Origin: Prevotella sp.
Lineage (GTDB): Bacteria; Bacteroidota; Bacteroidia; Bacteroidales; Bacteroidaceae
Direction: 5' to 3'
NCBI GenBank assembly: GCA_017618275.1
Contig: JAFZUS010000106.1
Span: 1 to 34,337, forward strand
DNA: 34,337 nucleotides
Notes under the pieces: model-generated
Told to the model about the DNA's origin: nothing
The model's input: only the letters and a program-made list of their open reading frames with translations
Databases searched by the model: none
Translations under genes and position numbers: made by a program
In this document: one piece after another, positions 16,975 through 24,536 of the stretch
How the letters are laid out: every line of letters begins with the position of its first letter
Numbering within the stretch: position 1 is the stretch's first letter

Positions 16975-17589
16975 ATGGTAATTATAACTGATACACTTGT
17001 CGCTATCGGTCTCGCAACCATCTCCCTTGGTACAATCCAAGAGGCTAATGGTGTGCAAGAACGTACCTTCTGGTTACGTAACGACGGCACAGAGGCCGTT
17101 GCACTTGTACAGGGCTACACCTCATGCGGCTGTACCACCATCCAATTTACCAAAGACGAGCCGGTAGCCGTTGGTGATTCCACCTGTGTGGTGCTCCGCT
17201 TTAATCCCCAGGGTAAGGGAGGTGAGTTCGAAGAAACTGGTACCATCGTCTATGGACCAAACCGCAAACGTATTAATCTGTCAATGGTTGGTACATGTAT
17301 CACATCTGAGGAAACTCTTATGAAACAATTTCCTATTCGCATTTCTGACAACATCCGTCTTTCAGCCAATCGATTCGACCTCGGTATCATGCACGTTGGC
17401 GAATCCAAGGAACGAGGTGTTGTCATTCTCCATTGCGATGAAGGGAATCGACAGGAGCGCATTCCTGTCACCTTCACTGTCGATACCAATACCACAAAAG
17501 GATTACAGCATATTTCCTATCCCATCAAAACAATAGTCCAAGGCAAAGAACAAACCCTTACCATCACCCTTGATGTACTGATAAAATAG
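16975..17589 (+). CDS. DUF1573-domain protein directly abutting, in frame, the GH32-dockerin gene
   Basis: The 204-residue frame starts at the ATG immediately after the GH32 stop (TAA-ATG, zero spacing) and lies in the same reading frame. It begins inside a DUF1573-type ASH/Hydin-like beta-sandwich (LGTIQEANGVQERTFWLRN, then the conserved SCGCTT near residues 48-53), followed by a second similar sandwich (FDLGIMHVGESKERGVVILH). No signal peptide is visible, though DUF1573 proteins of Bacteroidales are normally exported. The protein could be made by termination-reinitiation, or as a readthrough extension of the enzyme; alternatively a former fusion has been split. Function is unknown; the fructan link is only positional and transcriptional. 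Operator C starts 5 bp after its stop. Confidence 0.75.
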   Translation: MVIITDTLVAIGLATISLGTIQEANGVQERTFWLRNDGTEAVALVQGYTSCGCTTIQFTKDEPVAVGDSTCVVLRFNPQGKGGEFEETGTIVYGPNRKRINLSMVGTCITSEETLMKQFPIRISDNIRLSANRFDLGIMHVGESKERGVVILHCDEGNRQERIPVTFTVDTNTTKGLQHISYPIKTIVQGKEQTLTITLDVLIK

Positions 17590-17594
17590 TCAAT

Positions 17595-17691
17595 AAATCG
17601 TTCATTGCTATCAAATATGTTGCAGTGAACGATTTTTGTTAATCTTTGAAACATAACTTATCGATGTCAAGGGTAATTTACTATACCTTTG
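17595..17691 (+). promoter_or_regulatory. Fructan-regulon operator and promoter C, driving no protein gene
   Basis: Inverted arm AAATCGTTCATTGC (17595-17608), half-sites TGCAGTGAACGATTT (TGAAC at 17626) and TTTGAAACA (TGAAAC at 17647) 21 bp apart, and -7 TACCTTTG at 17684-17691, 37 bp further. It is the full form of the operator as in promoter A. Downstream there is only a short sequence ending in a strong terminator hairpin, then the independent promoter of the second regulator. Confidence 0.8.
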
Positions 17692-17775
17692 CATCAGATT
17701 AAGATTCATACATAATTGGTTAATTGTTAGGTTAGAAAAAACGGCGCGGCTCGTGATGAGTCGCGCCGTTTTTGA
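17692..17775 (+). ncRNA. Predicted small RNA 1 of the fructan regulon
   Basis: Transcription from promoter C should start near 17697 and end in a 12-bp GC-rich hairpin (17741-17752 with 17758-17769, 5-nt loop) followed by five Ts, giving an RNA of about 75 nt. No start codon with a usable frame exists in it. The 5' part (CAGATTAAGATTCATACA) and the hairpin are shared with a second locus at 28561-28648 that has the same promoter, while the middle (around GTTAATTGTTAG) is partly conserved and single-stranded, a plausible pairing region. Alternatives are a leftover leader of a lost operon or a plain terminator; two conserved copies behind the same regulated promoter favour an RNA. Confidence 0.6.
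17741..17773 (+). terminator. GC-rich terminator hairpin of predicted small RNA 1
   Basis: Stem 17741-17752/17758-17769 with loop GTGAT, preceded by six As and followed by five Ts, so it could terminate in both directions. It also isolates the second regulator from upstream transcription. Confidence 0.85.
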
Positions 17776-17827
17776 TGTTCCCACATTGTGGATAATTCGT
17801 TCACTACAAGGATTATTTCTTGAAAAA

Positions 17828-17859
17828 TTTGGCTATCTCATAAAAAATGCATACCTTTG
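17828..17859 (+). promoter_or_regulatory. Promoter of the second sensor-regulator
   Basis: -33 TTTG at 17828-17831, 20-bp spacer, -7 TACCTTTG at 17852-17859. Preceded by GAAAAAT as in the first regulator's promoter. No fructan operator. Confidence 0.75.
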
Positions 17860-17887
17860 CCGTAATTATTGCTAATCAGGAAAAAAT

Positions 17888-19432
17888 ATGCAGAAGACCA
17901 TAATCATAGTGATGGCATTGCTAGCAATGCTGACCTCTTGCTCAGAAAAAGAGAAGACTTACAAGATTGCCATATCACAGTGTGGCTCTGGTAGATGGCG
18001 TGACAAGGTAAACAGCGAAATGCTGGCAGCCCAGCATCTATATGAGCAAAATGTGAAAGTTGATGTGGTAGAGGCTCATGATAACACAGAGAGACAAATC
18101 AGGCAGATTGATAGTCTGGCCAATACTGATATAGACCTGCTGGTGGTGGCTCCTAATGAGGCGGCTCCTGTATCAGAAGCCATCGCTAAGGTCAAGAAGA
18201 AGGGTATTCCTATAATATATTTCGACCGTAAGGCTGAGACAGAGAACTATACTGCTTTTATAGGAGGAAATAATATAGAGGCTGGAAAGGCTATGGCTTA
18301 CTATGCATTAAGTCTTATTGATGAGTTTCATGCCAGTAGACACAAGCCAAAAGTGGTGGAAATCACAGGTGCCATGTCCTCTTCTCCTGCTCAAGAGCGT
18401 CACGAGGGATTCCTCAGCGTGATGAAAGAGCATGGGAATTTGGAATACATCTACAAGGAGGCTGATTGGTCATCGGATAAAGCTTGCCTGATTACTGAGG
18501 AACAAATTGACTCTGAGCAAATGCCAGACATCATTTTCTGCCATAATGATGGTATGGCAACTGGTGTTTATAAAGCCGTTGTTGGAAAAGGCGTTGAGGG
18601 AAAGATTATGATACTTGGTATTGACGGACTGCCAGACGAAGGCATTGAATATGTGCAGTTGGGGCATCAGATAGGTTCCTATGTCTATCCTACTCATGGT
18701 GAGCGCATAGTAAAACTGGCTCTCGACATCCTGACAGGCCATCCCTACGAGCGCGATAACGAGTTGCAAGGAATGATGGTAACACCAAGAAATGCCGATC
18801 TGATGGCGCTGAACACCAATGAACTTATCAGGCAGAATAAAGATCTAATGACGATACAAGATAAGTTGGAAGCCTATTTTGGCCTTTACAACACACAACG
18901 GAAGGTGTTGATAGGTAGTTTCATCGCCATTATCTTGTTAATAGTGGCGTTTGTTATGATGTGGCGCGCCTATATTCAGACACGCAAGGTTATTCGTCAG
19001 CGCCAGACCCTGAACGAAGAAGAGACATTATTCTATACCAATGCTGATAATAGGAAGTTGCGTCAGATATTCGAGCCAACAAAAGAAAATACCCCTGCTC
19101 CCCGTTCGCAGGATACGATCTTTGCGGAAACGCTGAATGAGGCAATCCTAAAGAATATGAGTAACCCCAACCTGAAGATGGATGATCTTGGAGACGAAAT
19201 GGGTCTGAGTCGCGTGCAGTTATATAGAAAGGTAAAGGCTATCACCGGTCTTACACCCGTGGAACTGCTCAGGCAGATGCGTCTGCAACGAGGTTACGCC
19301 CTACTGCAAAGCACCAACAAAACTGTTAATGAGATAGCGTACGAAGTTGGTTTTGGTACACCAGGCTACTTCTCTACCTGTTTCAAGAAGCAATTTGGTA
19401 AATACCCCACGGATGTAAGGGCAGATATATAA
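17888..19432 (+). CDS. Minimal transmembrane sensor-regulator: periplasmic sugar-binding domain, one membrane helix, AraC DNA-binding domain
   Basis: The 514-residue protein starts with a short signal/anchor carrying a lipobox-like LTSC, then a type-1 periplasmic-binding domain (residues about 23-330; KIAISQCGSGRWRD, DLLVVAPNE, IIYFDRKAE, SPAQERHEGF, SYVYPTHGE) clearly homologous to that of the first regulator. A membrane helix lies near residues 339-361, then only about 50 residues of linker, and a C-terminal AraC domain (about 415-510). Histidine-kinase, ATPase and receiver domains are all absent, so it would act as a one-component membrane transcription factor. Its first recognition region (GLSRVQLYRKVKAITG) is identical to that of the first regulator except for one residue, so both should read the same operator. 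It has its own promoter and terminator. There is no frameshift or scar. Confidence 0.9.
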   Translation: MQKTIIIVMALLAMLTSCSEKEKTYKIAISQCGSGRWRDKVNSEMLAAQHLYEQNVKVDVVEAHDNTERQIRQIDSLANTDIDLLVVAPNEAAPVSEAIAKVKKKGIPIIYFDRKAETENYTAFIGGNNIEAGKAMAYYALSLIDEFHASRHKPKVVEITGAMSSSPAQERHEGFLSVMKEHGNLEYIYKEADWSSDKACLITEEQIDSEQMPDIIFCHNDGMATGVYKAVVGKGVEGKIMILGIDGLPDEGIEYVQLGHQIGSYVYPTHGERIVKLALDILTGHPYERDNELQGMMVTPRNADLMALNTNELIRQNKDLMTIQDKLEAYFGLYNTQRKVLIGSFIAIILLIVAFVMMWRAYIQTRKVIRQRQTLNEEETLFYTNADNRKLRQIFEPTKENTPAPRSQDTIFAETLNEAILKNMSNPNLKMDDLGDEMGLSRVQLYRKVKAITGLTPVELLRQMRLQRGYALLQSTNKTVNEIAYEVGFGTPGYFSTCFKKQFGKYPTDVRADI

Positions 19433-19449
19433 CGTCTGCCCTTTATTTA
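19417..19449 (+). terminator. Terminator overlapping the stop codon of the second regulator
   Basis: Nine-bp perfect stem (19417-19425 with 19435-19443) with the TAA stop in the loop, followed by TTTATTTAT. It ends the monocistronic regulator transcript before the SusC2 promoter. Confidence 0.8.
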
Positions 19450-19489
19450 TGCATGATGTCAACAAAATGAACATAATAGTCGAGATTTG

Positions 19490-19560
19490 TTTCATGTATC
19501 ATTTTTACTTGCCTGTGAACGATAATTTTAAGTATTAAGACTAATATAATAGTACTTTTG
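19490..19560 (+). promoter_or_regulatory. Fructan-regulon operator and promoter upstream of SusC2
   Basis: A strong proximal half-site (TGTGAACGAT, TGAAC at 19516) lies 37 bp before the -7 element TACTTTTG at 19553-19560. The distal half-site 21 bp upstream (19495) is degenerate (CATGTATCATTTTT). An additional TGAAC-like copy is at 19468. The upstream inverted arm of promoters A, C and E is not recognisable. No -33 TTTG. Confidence 0.68.
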
Positions 19561-19609
19561 CAGCAGAAAGTAATTCACAAGAGTACTAATCAAATTTAAA
19601 AGTTCAACA

Positions 19610-22600
19610 ATGGAACAACTGAAAAAACTTTTTCTAAGTTTGTTTGCTCTCCTTTCGAGTACTGTAATGTACGCGCAATCAGAGATTAGTGGTACCGTGG
19701 TCGACGCAACTGGCGAAATGGTAATTGGTGCCACGATTATGGAAAAGGGAACATCGAACGGTACGATTACTGATTTCGATGGTAACTTCAAGTTAAAGGT
19801 AGAGGCAGGAAAAAACCTCGTCATCTCTTACATCGGTTATCAGACAGTGGAACTACCTGCTGAAAATGGTATGAAAGTTACACTGAAAGAGGACTCAGAA
19901 GTGCTGCAGGAAGTGGTGGTGACTGGTTATACCACCCAACGCAAGGCCGATCTGACAGGTGCTATCTCAACGGTAAGCGTTGATGAAATGGCGAAACAGA
20001 ACGAGAACAACCCGATGAAAGCGCTTCAGGGTCGTGTGCCTGGCATGAATATTCAGGCAGATGGTAACCCTTCGGGTGCTGCAACAGTCCGTATCCGTGG
20101 TATCGGTACACTGAACGACAATGATCCGCTGTATATCATTGATGGTGTACCTACGAAGGCTGGCATGCATGAATTGAACGGAAACGACATTGAGAGCATC
20201 CAGGTGTTGAAGGATGCGGCCTCAGCCAGTATCTATGGTTCACGCGCTGCCAACGGTGTGATCATCATCACCACCAAGAAGGGTAAGGACGGCAAGGTGA
20301 AGGTGAACTTCGATGGTAGCATTGCCACCTCTTTCTATACGAATAAGATCGAGACTATGAATGCCAGCGAGTGGGGACGTGCCTACTGGCAGGCAAGCGT
20401 GAACGACGGCATAAACCCCAGCAACAATAATCTGGGCTATAACTATGACTGGAGTTACGATGCCAACGGCAATCCTGTTCTGAACAAAATGACCATGAAC
20501 ATGTTCCTTGACGAAAACGCCTCTGTACGTGCAGGTGATACCGATTGGTTTAATGAAATAACACGTACAGGTGTGGTACAGCAGTATAATGTATCTATCA
20601 GCAATGGCTCTGAAAAAGGTAGTTCATTCTTTTCTCTGGGCTACTATGACAATCAAGGTACTATCAAGGACAGTTGGTTCAATCGTCTCTCAGGTCGTGC
20701 CAATGCTGACTACAAACTATTTGATGGCAATGTGGTTATTGGGGAGAACTTCACCATCAACCGTACAAAAGGAGTCGATGCTCCCGGTGGCGTACTTGAG
20801 CACGCTCTGGAGTTCAACCCCAACTTCCCTATCTATGCCGAGAATGGTAAGTATGCTCAGGCTCTTGGTGCCTACTCTGAGCGCGAGAATCCACTGAGCA
20901 TGATAGACAATGCGAAGGATAACGAATACACCCAGTGGCGTATGTTTGGCGATGTCCACCTGAGCATCACCCCATTCAAGAACTTTATGGTTCGCACCAC
21001 CTTAGGTATGGACTATACCCAAAAGGAACAGCGCTTCTTTACCTATCCTATTGCCAATGGTAAAGTAATGCGTACAGACTCTGCTGTTGAAAGTAAGCAG
21101 GAACACACCATGCGTTGGATGTGGAACGCTATAGCCACCTATAACCTTGAGATTGGCAAGCATCGCGGAGATGCCATGATCGGTACTGAGGTTAACCGCA
21201 TGAATTATAAGATGAACAGCGCCAAGCGTTACGAACTGGCTATTCTGAATACCGACTATATGTGGCCATCGGCTGGTGCAGGCAAACAACTGGCAGAAGG
21301 CTTTGGCGAGGGATTCAGTCTCGTTTCGTTCTTCGGCAAGGTGAACTACACCTTTGATGACAAGTACTTGGCATCATTTACCATCCGTCGTGACGGTTCA
21401 AGCCGTTTTGGTTCAAGTAACCAATATGGTACATTCCCTTCTGTTTCTGCAGGATGGCGCATCTCACAGGAGAAGTTCATGGAGTCGACAAAGGGTTGGC
21501 TTGATAACTTGAAGTTGCGTTACTCATGGGGACAGACTGGTAACCAGGAGATTTCAAACACTGCACGCTATACACTTTATAAGTCTGTCGTTTCTACAGG
21601 TCTTTGGGGCAGCGGACAGGCTGGTTCCTCTTACGATATCGCTGGTAAGAATGGTGGTTACGACCTTGCTAACGGATACGTTCGCAACCAGCGTGGTAAC
21701 GATGATATTAAGTGGGAAACAACCACACAGCACAACATCGGTGTTGATTTCGCTCTTCTGAGAAATGAGATCTACGGTAGTTTCGACTGGTTCAACAAAA
21801 AGACCACAGATATTCTTCTGTTCATGGAAGGTATCGCAGCCATGGGTGAAGGCTCTGGTCAGTGGATCAACGCTGGTGAGGTCAAGAACAATGGTTGGGA
21901 ATTGACCGTTGGCTATCGTCACCGTCTGCCTAACGATTTCTCATGGGATATCAGTGGAAACATCAGTAAATATGTGAACGAGATTACCAAGTTGCCTGAG
22001 ACAGTGGCTGCTAATGGTAAGTATGGTGGCAACGGTGTCAAGAGCGTTGTAGGTCACCCCATGTTCTCACAGGTTGGTTACATCTATGATGGCATCTTCA
22101 AAAGTCAGGAAGAAGTAGACAATCACGCTACGCAGGAAGGTGCTGGCCTGGGACGTATCCGCTATAAGGACCTGAATGGTGATGGTCGCATTACAGAGGA
22201 AGATCAGGATTGGATTTACGATCCGACACCCGCATTCACATGGGGTTTGAACATCTACCTGCAGTACAAGAACTGGGACATGACCATGTTCTGGCAGGGC
22301 GTTCAGGGCGTTGATGTAGATTGTCGCGGCTATAAGTCACAGACAGACTTCTGGGCAAACTCTGCCATCAATGTTCCTTACCTGAACAAGGGTATCCGTG
22401 TGCTCGACGCTTGGAGTCCTGCTAACCCTGGTAGCGATATTCCTGCACTCACTACTTCTGATACGAATAACGAGGGGCGTGTATCTTCTTATTATATTGA
22501 GAACGGTTCCTATGCTAAGTTACGTACTATACAGTTGGGCTACAACATGCCTAAGAGTTTCACAGACAAACTTCATCTTGATCGTATCCGTCTCTATGCT

Positions 22601-22720
22601 TCGGCTCAGAACCTGCTAACCATCAAGAGCGGCAAGTTTACTGGTGCTGACCCAGAGAACCCAGGATTCAACTATCCTATCCCCCTCAATCTTACATTCG
22701 GACTGAACGTTTCGTTCTAA
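19610..22720 (+). CDS. SusC2: TonB-dependent outer-membrane fructo-oligosaccharide transporter
   Basis: The 1036-residue SusC/RagA protein has a signal peptide (MEQLKKLFLSLFALLSSTVMYA), a carboxypeptidase-regulatory-like sandwich (EISGTVVDATGEMVIG, DFDGNFKLKV), a TonB plug with VLKDAASASIYGSRAANGVI, and a barrel ending LTFGLNVSF. The N-terminal domain matches SusC1 almost residue for residue and even the leader sequence TAATTCACAAGAGTAC is shared, but the barrel loops differ widely, so the two transporters probably take different fructans or sizes. SusD2 follows after 35 bp. It heads a five-gene operon with two surface lipoproteins and a GH32 enzyme, the closest match in layout to the BT1763-BT1760 part of the B. 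thetaiotaomicron locus. Confidence 0.93.
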   Translation: MEQLKKLFLSLFALLSSTVMYAQSEISGTVVDATGEMVIGATIMEKGTSNGTITDFDGNFKLKVEAGKNLVISYIGYQTVELPAENGMKVTLKEDSEVLQEVVVTGYTTQRKADLTGAISTVSVDEMAKQNENNPMKALQGRVPGMNIQADGNPSGAATVRIRGIGTLNDNDPLYIIDGVPTKAGMHELNGNDIESIQVLKDAASASIYGSRAANGVIIITTKKGKDGKVKVNFDGSIATSFYTNKIETMNASEWGRAYWQASVNDGINPSNNNLGYNYDWSYDANGNPVLNKMTMNMFLDENASVRAGDTDWFNEITRTGVVQQYNVSISNGSEKGSSFFSLGYYDNQGTIKDSWFNRLSGRANADYKLFDGNVVIGENFTINRTKGVDAPGGVLEHALEFNPNFPIYAENGKYAQALGAYSERENPLSMIDNAKDNEYTQWRMFGDVHLSITPFKNFMVRTTLGMDYTQKEQRFFTYPIANGKVMRTDSAVESKQEHTMRWMWNAIATYNLEIGKHRGDAMIGTEVNRMNYKMNSAKRYELAILNTDYMWPSAGAGKQLAEGFGEGFSLVSFFGKVNYTFDDKYLASFTIRRDGSSRFGSSNQYGTFPSVSAGWRISQEKFMESTKGWLDNLKLRYSWGQTGNQEISNTARYTLYKSVVSTGLWGSGQAGSSYDIAGKNGGYDLANGYVRNQRGNDDIKWETTTQHNIGVDFALLRNEIYGSFDWFNKKTTDILLFMEGIAAMGEGSGQWINAGEVKNNGWELTVGYRHRLPNDFSWDISGNISKYVNEITKLPETVAANGKYGGNGVKSVVGHPMFSQVGYIYDGIFKSQEEVDNHATQEGAGLGRIRYKDLNGDGRITEEDQDWIYDPTPAFTWGLNIYLQYKNWDMTMFWQGVQGVDVDCRGYKSQTDFWANSAINVPYLNKGIRVLDAWSPANPGSDIPALTTSDTNNEGRVSSYYIENGSYAKLRTIQLGYNMPKSFTDKLHLDRIRLYASAQNLLTIKSGKFTGADPENPGFNYPIPLNLTFGLNVSF

Positions 22721-22753
22721 AAGTAAAAAGGTAAAAAAGTAAAAAGGTAAAAG
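22720..22753 (+). repeat. GTAAAA leader repeat before SusD2
   Basis: Tandem GTAAAAAG-type repeat immediately before the SusD2 start, matching the tract in front of SusD1. Likely an A-rich leader or a dispersed intergenic repeat. Confidence 0.5.
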
Positions 22754-22755
22754 AT

Positions 22756-24498
22756 ATGAAAACAAAGATCAATAAAATAGGACGTTGGATTTTGTGCGCA
22801 GCACTTCTCACCTCTTGTAGTGATTTTCTGGAGGAGCAGGTGCCACAGGCTACACTGACCCAGGACGAGGTGAAGAATCCTGAGTATATCGACAATGTGC
22901 TGATCTCAGCATACGCCGGTCTGGTTTCGATTGAAGATATGAATGCTTCGTTCTCACTTTGGAACTATGATACCCGTTCAGACGATGCCTATGTAGGCGG
23001 ATCAGATTTCTCTGATGGTGAACCATTCCACAGACTGGAGAAGAGTAGTGGTGTGATGACCACCGACTGGCCCTTCAGTTCTATCTGGAATAGATTCTAT
23101 AATTATCTTTCACGTGTCAGCCTGTCGCTCGATATTTTGGCCAGCGCTGATCAGGACAACGTTACTATTCAGCAACGTACTGCAGAGATGAAGTTCCTCC
23201 GTGCTTATGGTCACTTCCAGTTGAAGCGCCTGTTCAAGAAGATTCCGTTCGTCAACAAGCCCAATATGCAAGAAGAGGACTACAACAACCTCTCGAACAC
23301 AGAATATTCTAATGATGAAGGTTGGCAGCAGATCATTAATGACCTGGAAGATGCTTACGCAGTCCTTCCTGCCGTACAGACTGAGAAGGGTCGCCCCACA
23401 AAGGCTGCCTGCGCCGCATTCCTTGCCAAGGTATACCTCTATAAGGCCTATCGTCAGGACGATGCAAACTCTAATCAGGTTACGGCCATCAATGCTGAGG
23501 ATCTCCAGAAGGTTATAGACTATACTAATCCCGCCATTTACAATGGTTATGGTCTGGAGCCAGACTTGCACAACAACTTCCGTCCTGAAGAGCAGTATGA
23601 GAATGGTAAGGAGAGTCTTTGGGCCATCCAGTATTCAAGGAACGACGGTACAGTCTATGGCAACCTGAATTTCTCTTATCGACTGATAGTTCCTTGTATT
23701 CCAAAGGTACACGATTCTGGTTGTGATTTCTATAAGCCATCCCATAATCTAGTGGATGCTTATCGTACCAATAGCGATGGCCTGCCTATGCTTGATGACT
23801 TTGCAGCAGTTGACTACACTGTAGGAAGCAATCAGACTGTTGATCCCCGTCTGTTCGTAACGGTAGGTGTACCAGGAACGCCATATATGTTCAATCCTAG
23901 TTTTATGATGGCAGAGACCAATGCATGGAGCCGTTCAGGTGGTACATTCGGATACTTTGTATCTCTGAAACAGAATGTTGACCCCTCATTGACAGACAGT
24001 TACTTATATCTGTGCGACTCTCAGTGGGCCAGTTCAATGAATCGCATTGTGTTCCGCTATGCAGATGTTCTGCTGATGCGTGCTGAGGCTATGGCACAGT
24101 TGGGACAGACTAATGAAGCAATGGCGCAGGTTAATCTGGTTCGCAGTCGTGCAGCAGGTATGATAACCAGTAGCGTGGTTTCAAACTATCCAACCAAGTA
24201 TGGTGTACACTATGCAGTAGGCAAGTACAACGGTTCATATTCCAAGGATGAGGCTATGAAGATTATTAAGATGGAACGCCGTCTGGAGTTGGCTATGGAA
24301 AGTGAGCGTTTCTTTGATCTGGTCCGCTGGGGCGACGCAGCCACTGTGCTGAACAAGTTCTATAGTAGCGAAAGCGATAAGATGAACTTCCTGAGTGGTT
24401 CGCAGTTTACTGCCAACAAGAACGAGTATCTGCCTGTGCCATTCGAACAGATGGCAGCATCTAATGGGCATTATACGCAAAACTGCGGACAGTGGTAA
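22756..24498 (+). CDS. SusD2: surface glycan-binding lipoprotein, partner of SusC2
   Basis: The 580-residue protein has a lipoprotein signal (MKTKINKIGRWILCAALLTSC, Cys21) and a SusD/RagB body: N-terminal SAYAGL helix region, FLRAYGHFQLKRLFKKIPF (TPR-like helices), and the C-terminal signature KMERRLELAMESERFFDLVRWGD followed by YLPVPFEQMAASNG. It would close the SusC2 channel and bind incoming fructan oligosaccharide on the cell surface. It differs considerably from SusD1 outside these conserved parts, in line with the two systems having different ligands. It is separated from the next gene by 38 bp containing repeated AATTGATAATT motifs. Confidence 0.93.
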   Translation: MKTKINKIGRWILCAALLTSCSDFLEEQVPQATLTQDEVKNPEYIDNVLISAYAGLVSIEDMNASFSLWNYDTRSDDAYVGGSDFSDGEPFHRLEKSSGVMTTDWPFSSIWNRFYNYLSRVSLSLDILASADQDNVTIQQRTAEMKFLRAYGHFQLKRLFKKIPFVNKPNMQEEDYNNLSNTEYSNDEGWQQIINDLEDAYAVLPAVQTEKGRPTKAACAAFLAKVYLYKAYRQDDANSNQVTAINAEDLQKVIDYTNPAIYNGYGLEPDLHNNFRPEEQYENGKESLWAIQYSRNDGTVYGNLNFSYRLIVPCIPKVHDSGCDFYKPSHNLVDAYRTNSDGLPMLDDFAAVDYTVGSNQTVDPRLFVTVGVPGTPYMFNPSFMMAETNAWSRSGGTFGYFVSLKQNVDPSLTDSYLYLCDSQWASSMNRIVFRYADVLLMRAEAMAQLGQTNEAMAQVNLVRSRAAGMITSSVVSNYPTKYGVHYAVGKYNGSYSKDEAMKIIKMERRLELAMESERFFDLVRWGDAATVLNKFYSSESDKMNFLSGSQFTANKNEYLPVPFEQMAASNGHYTQNCGQW

Positions 24499-24536
24499 GA
24501 TTTTAATTGATAATTAATAATTGAAAATTGATAATT

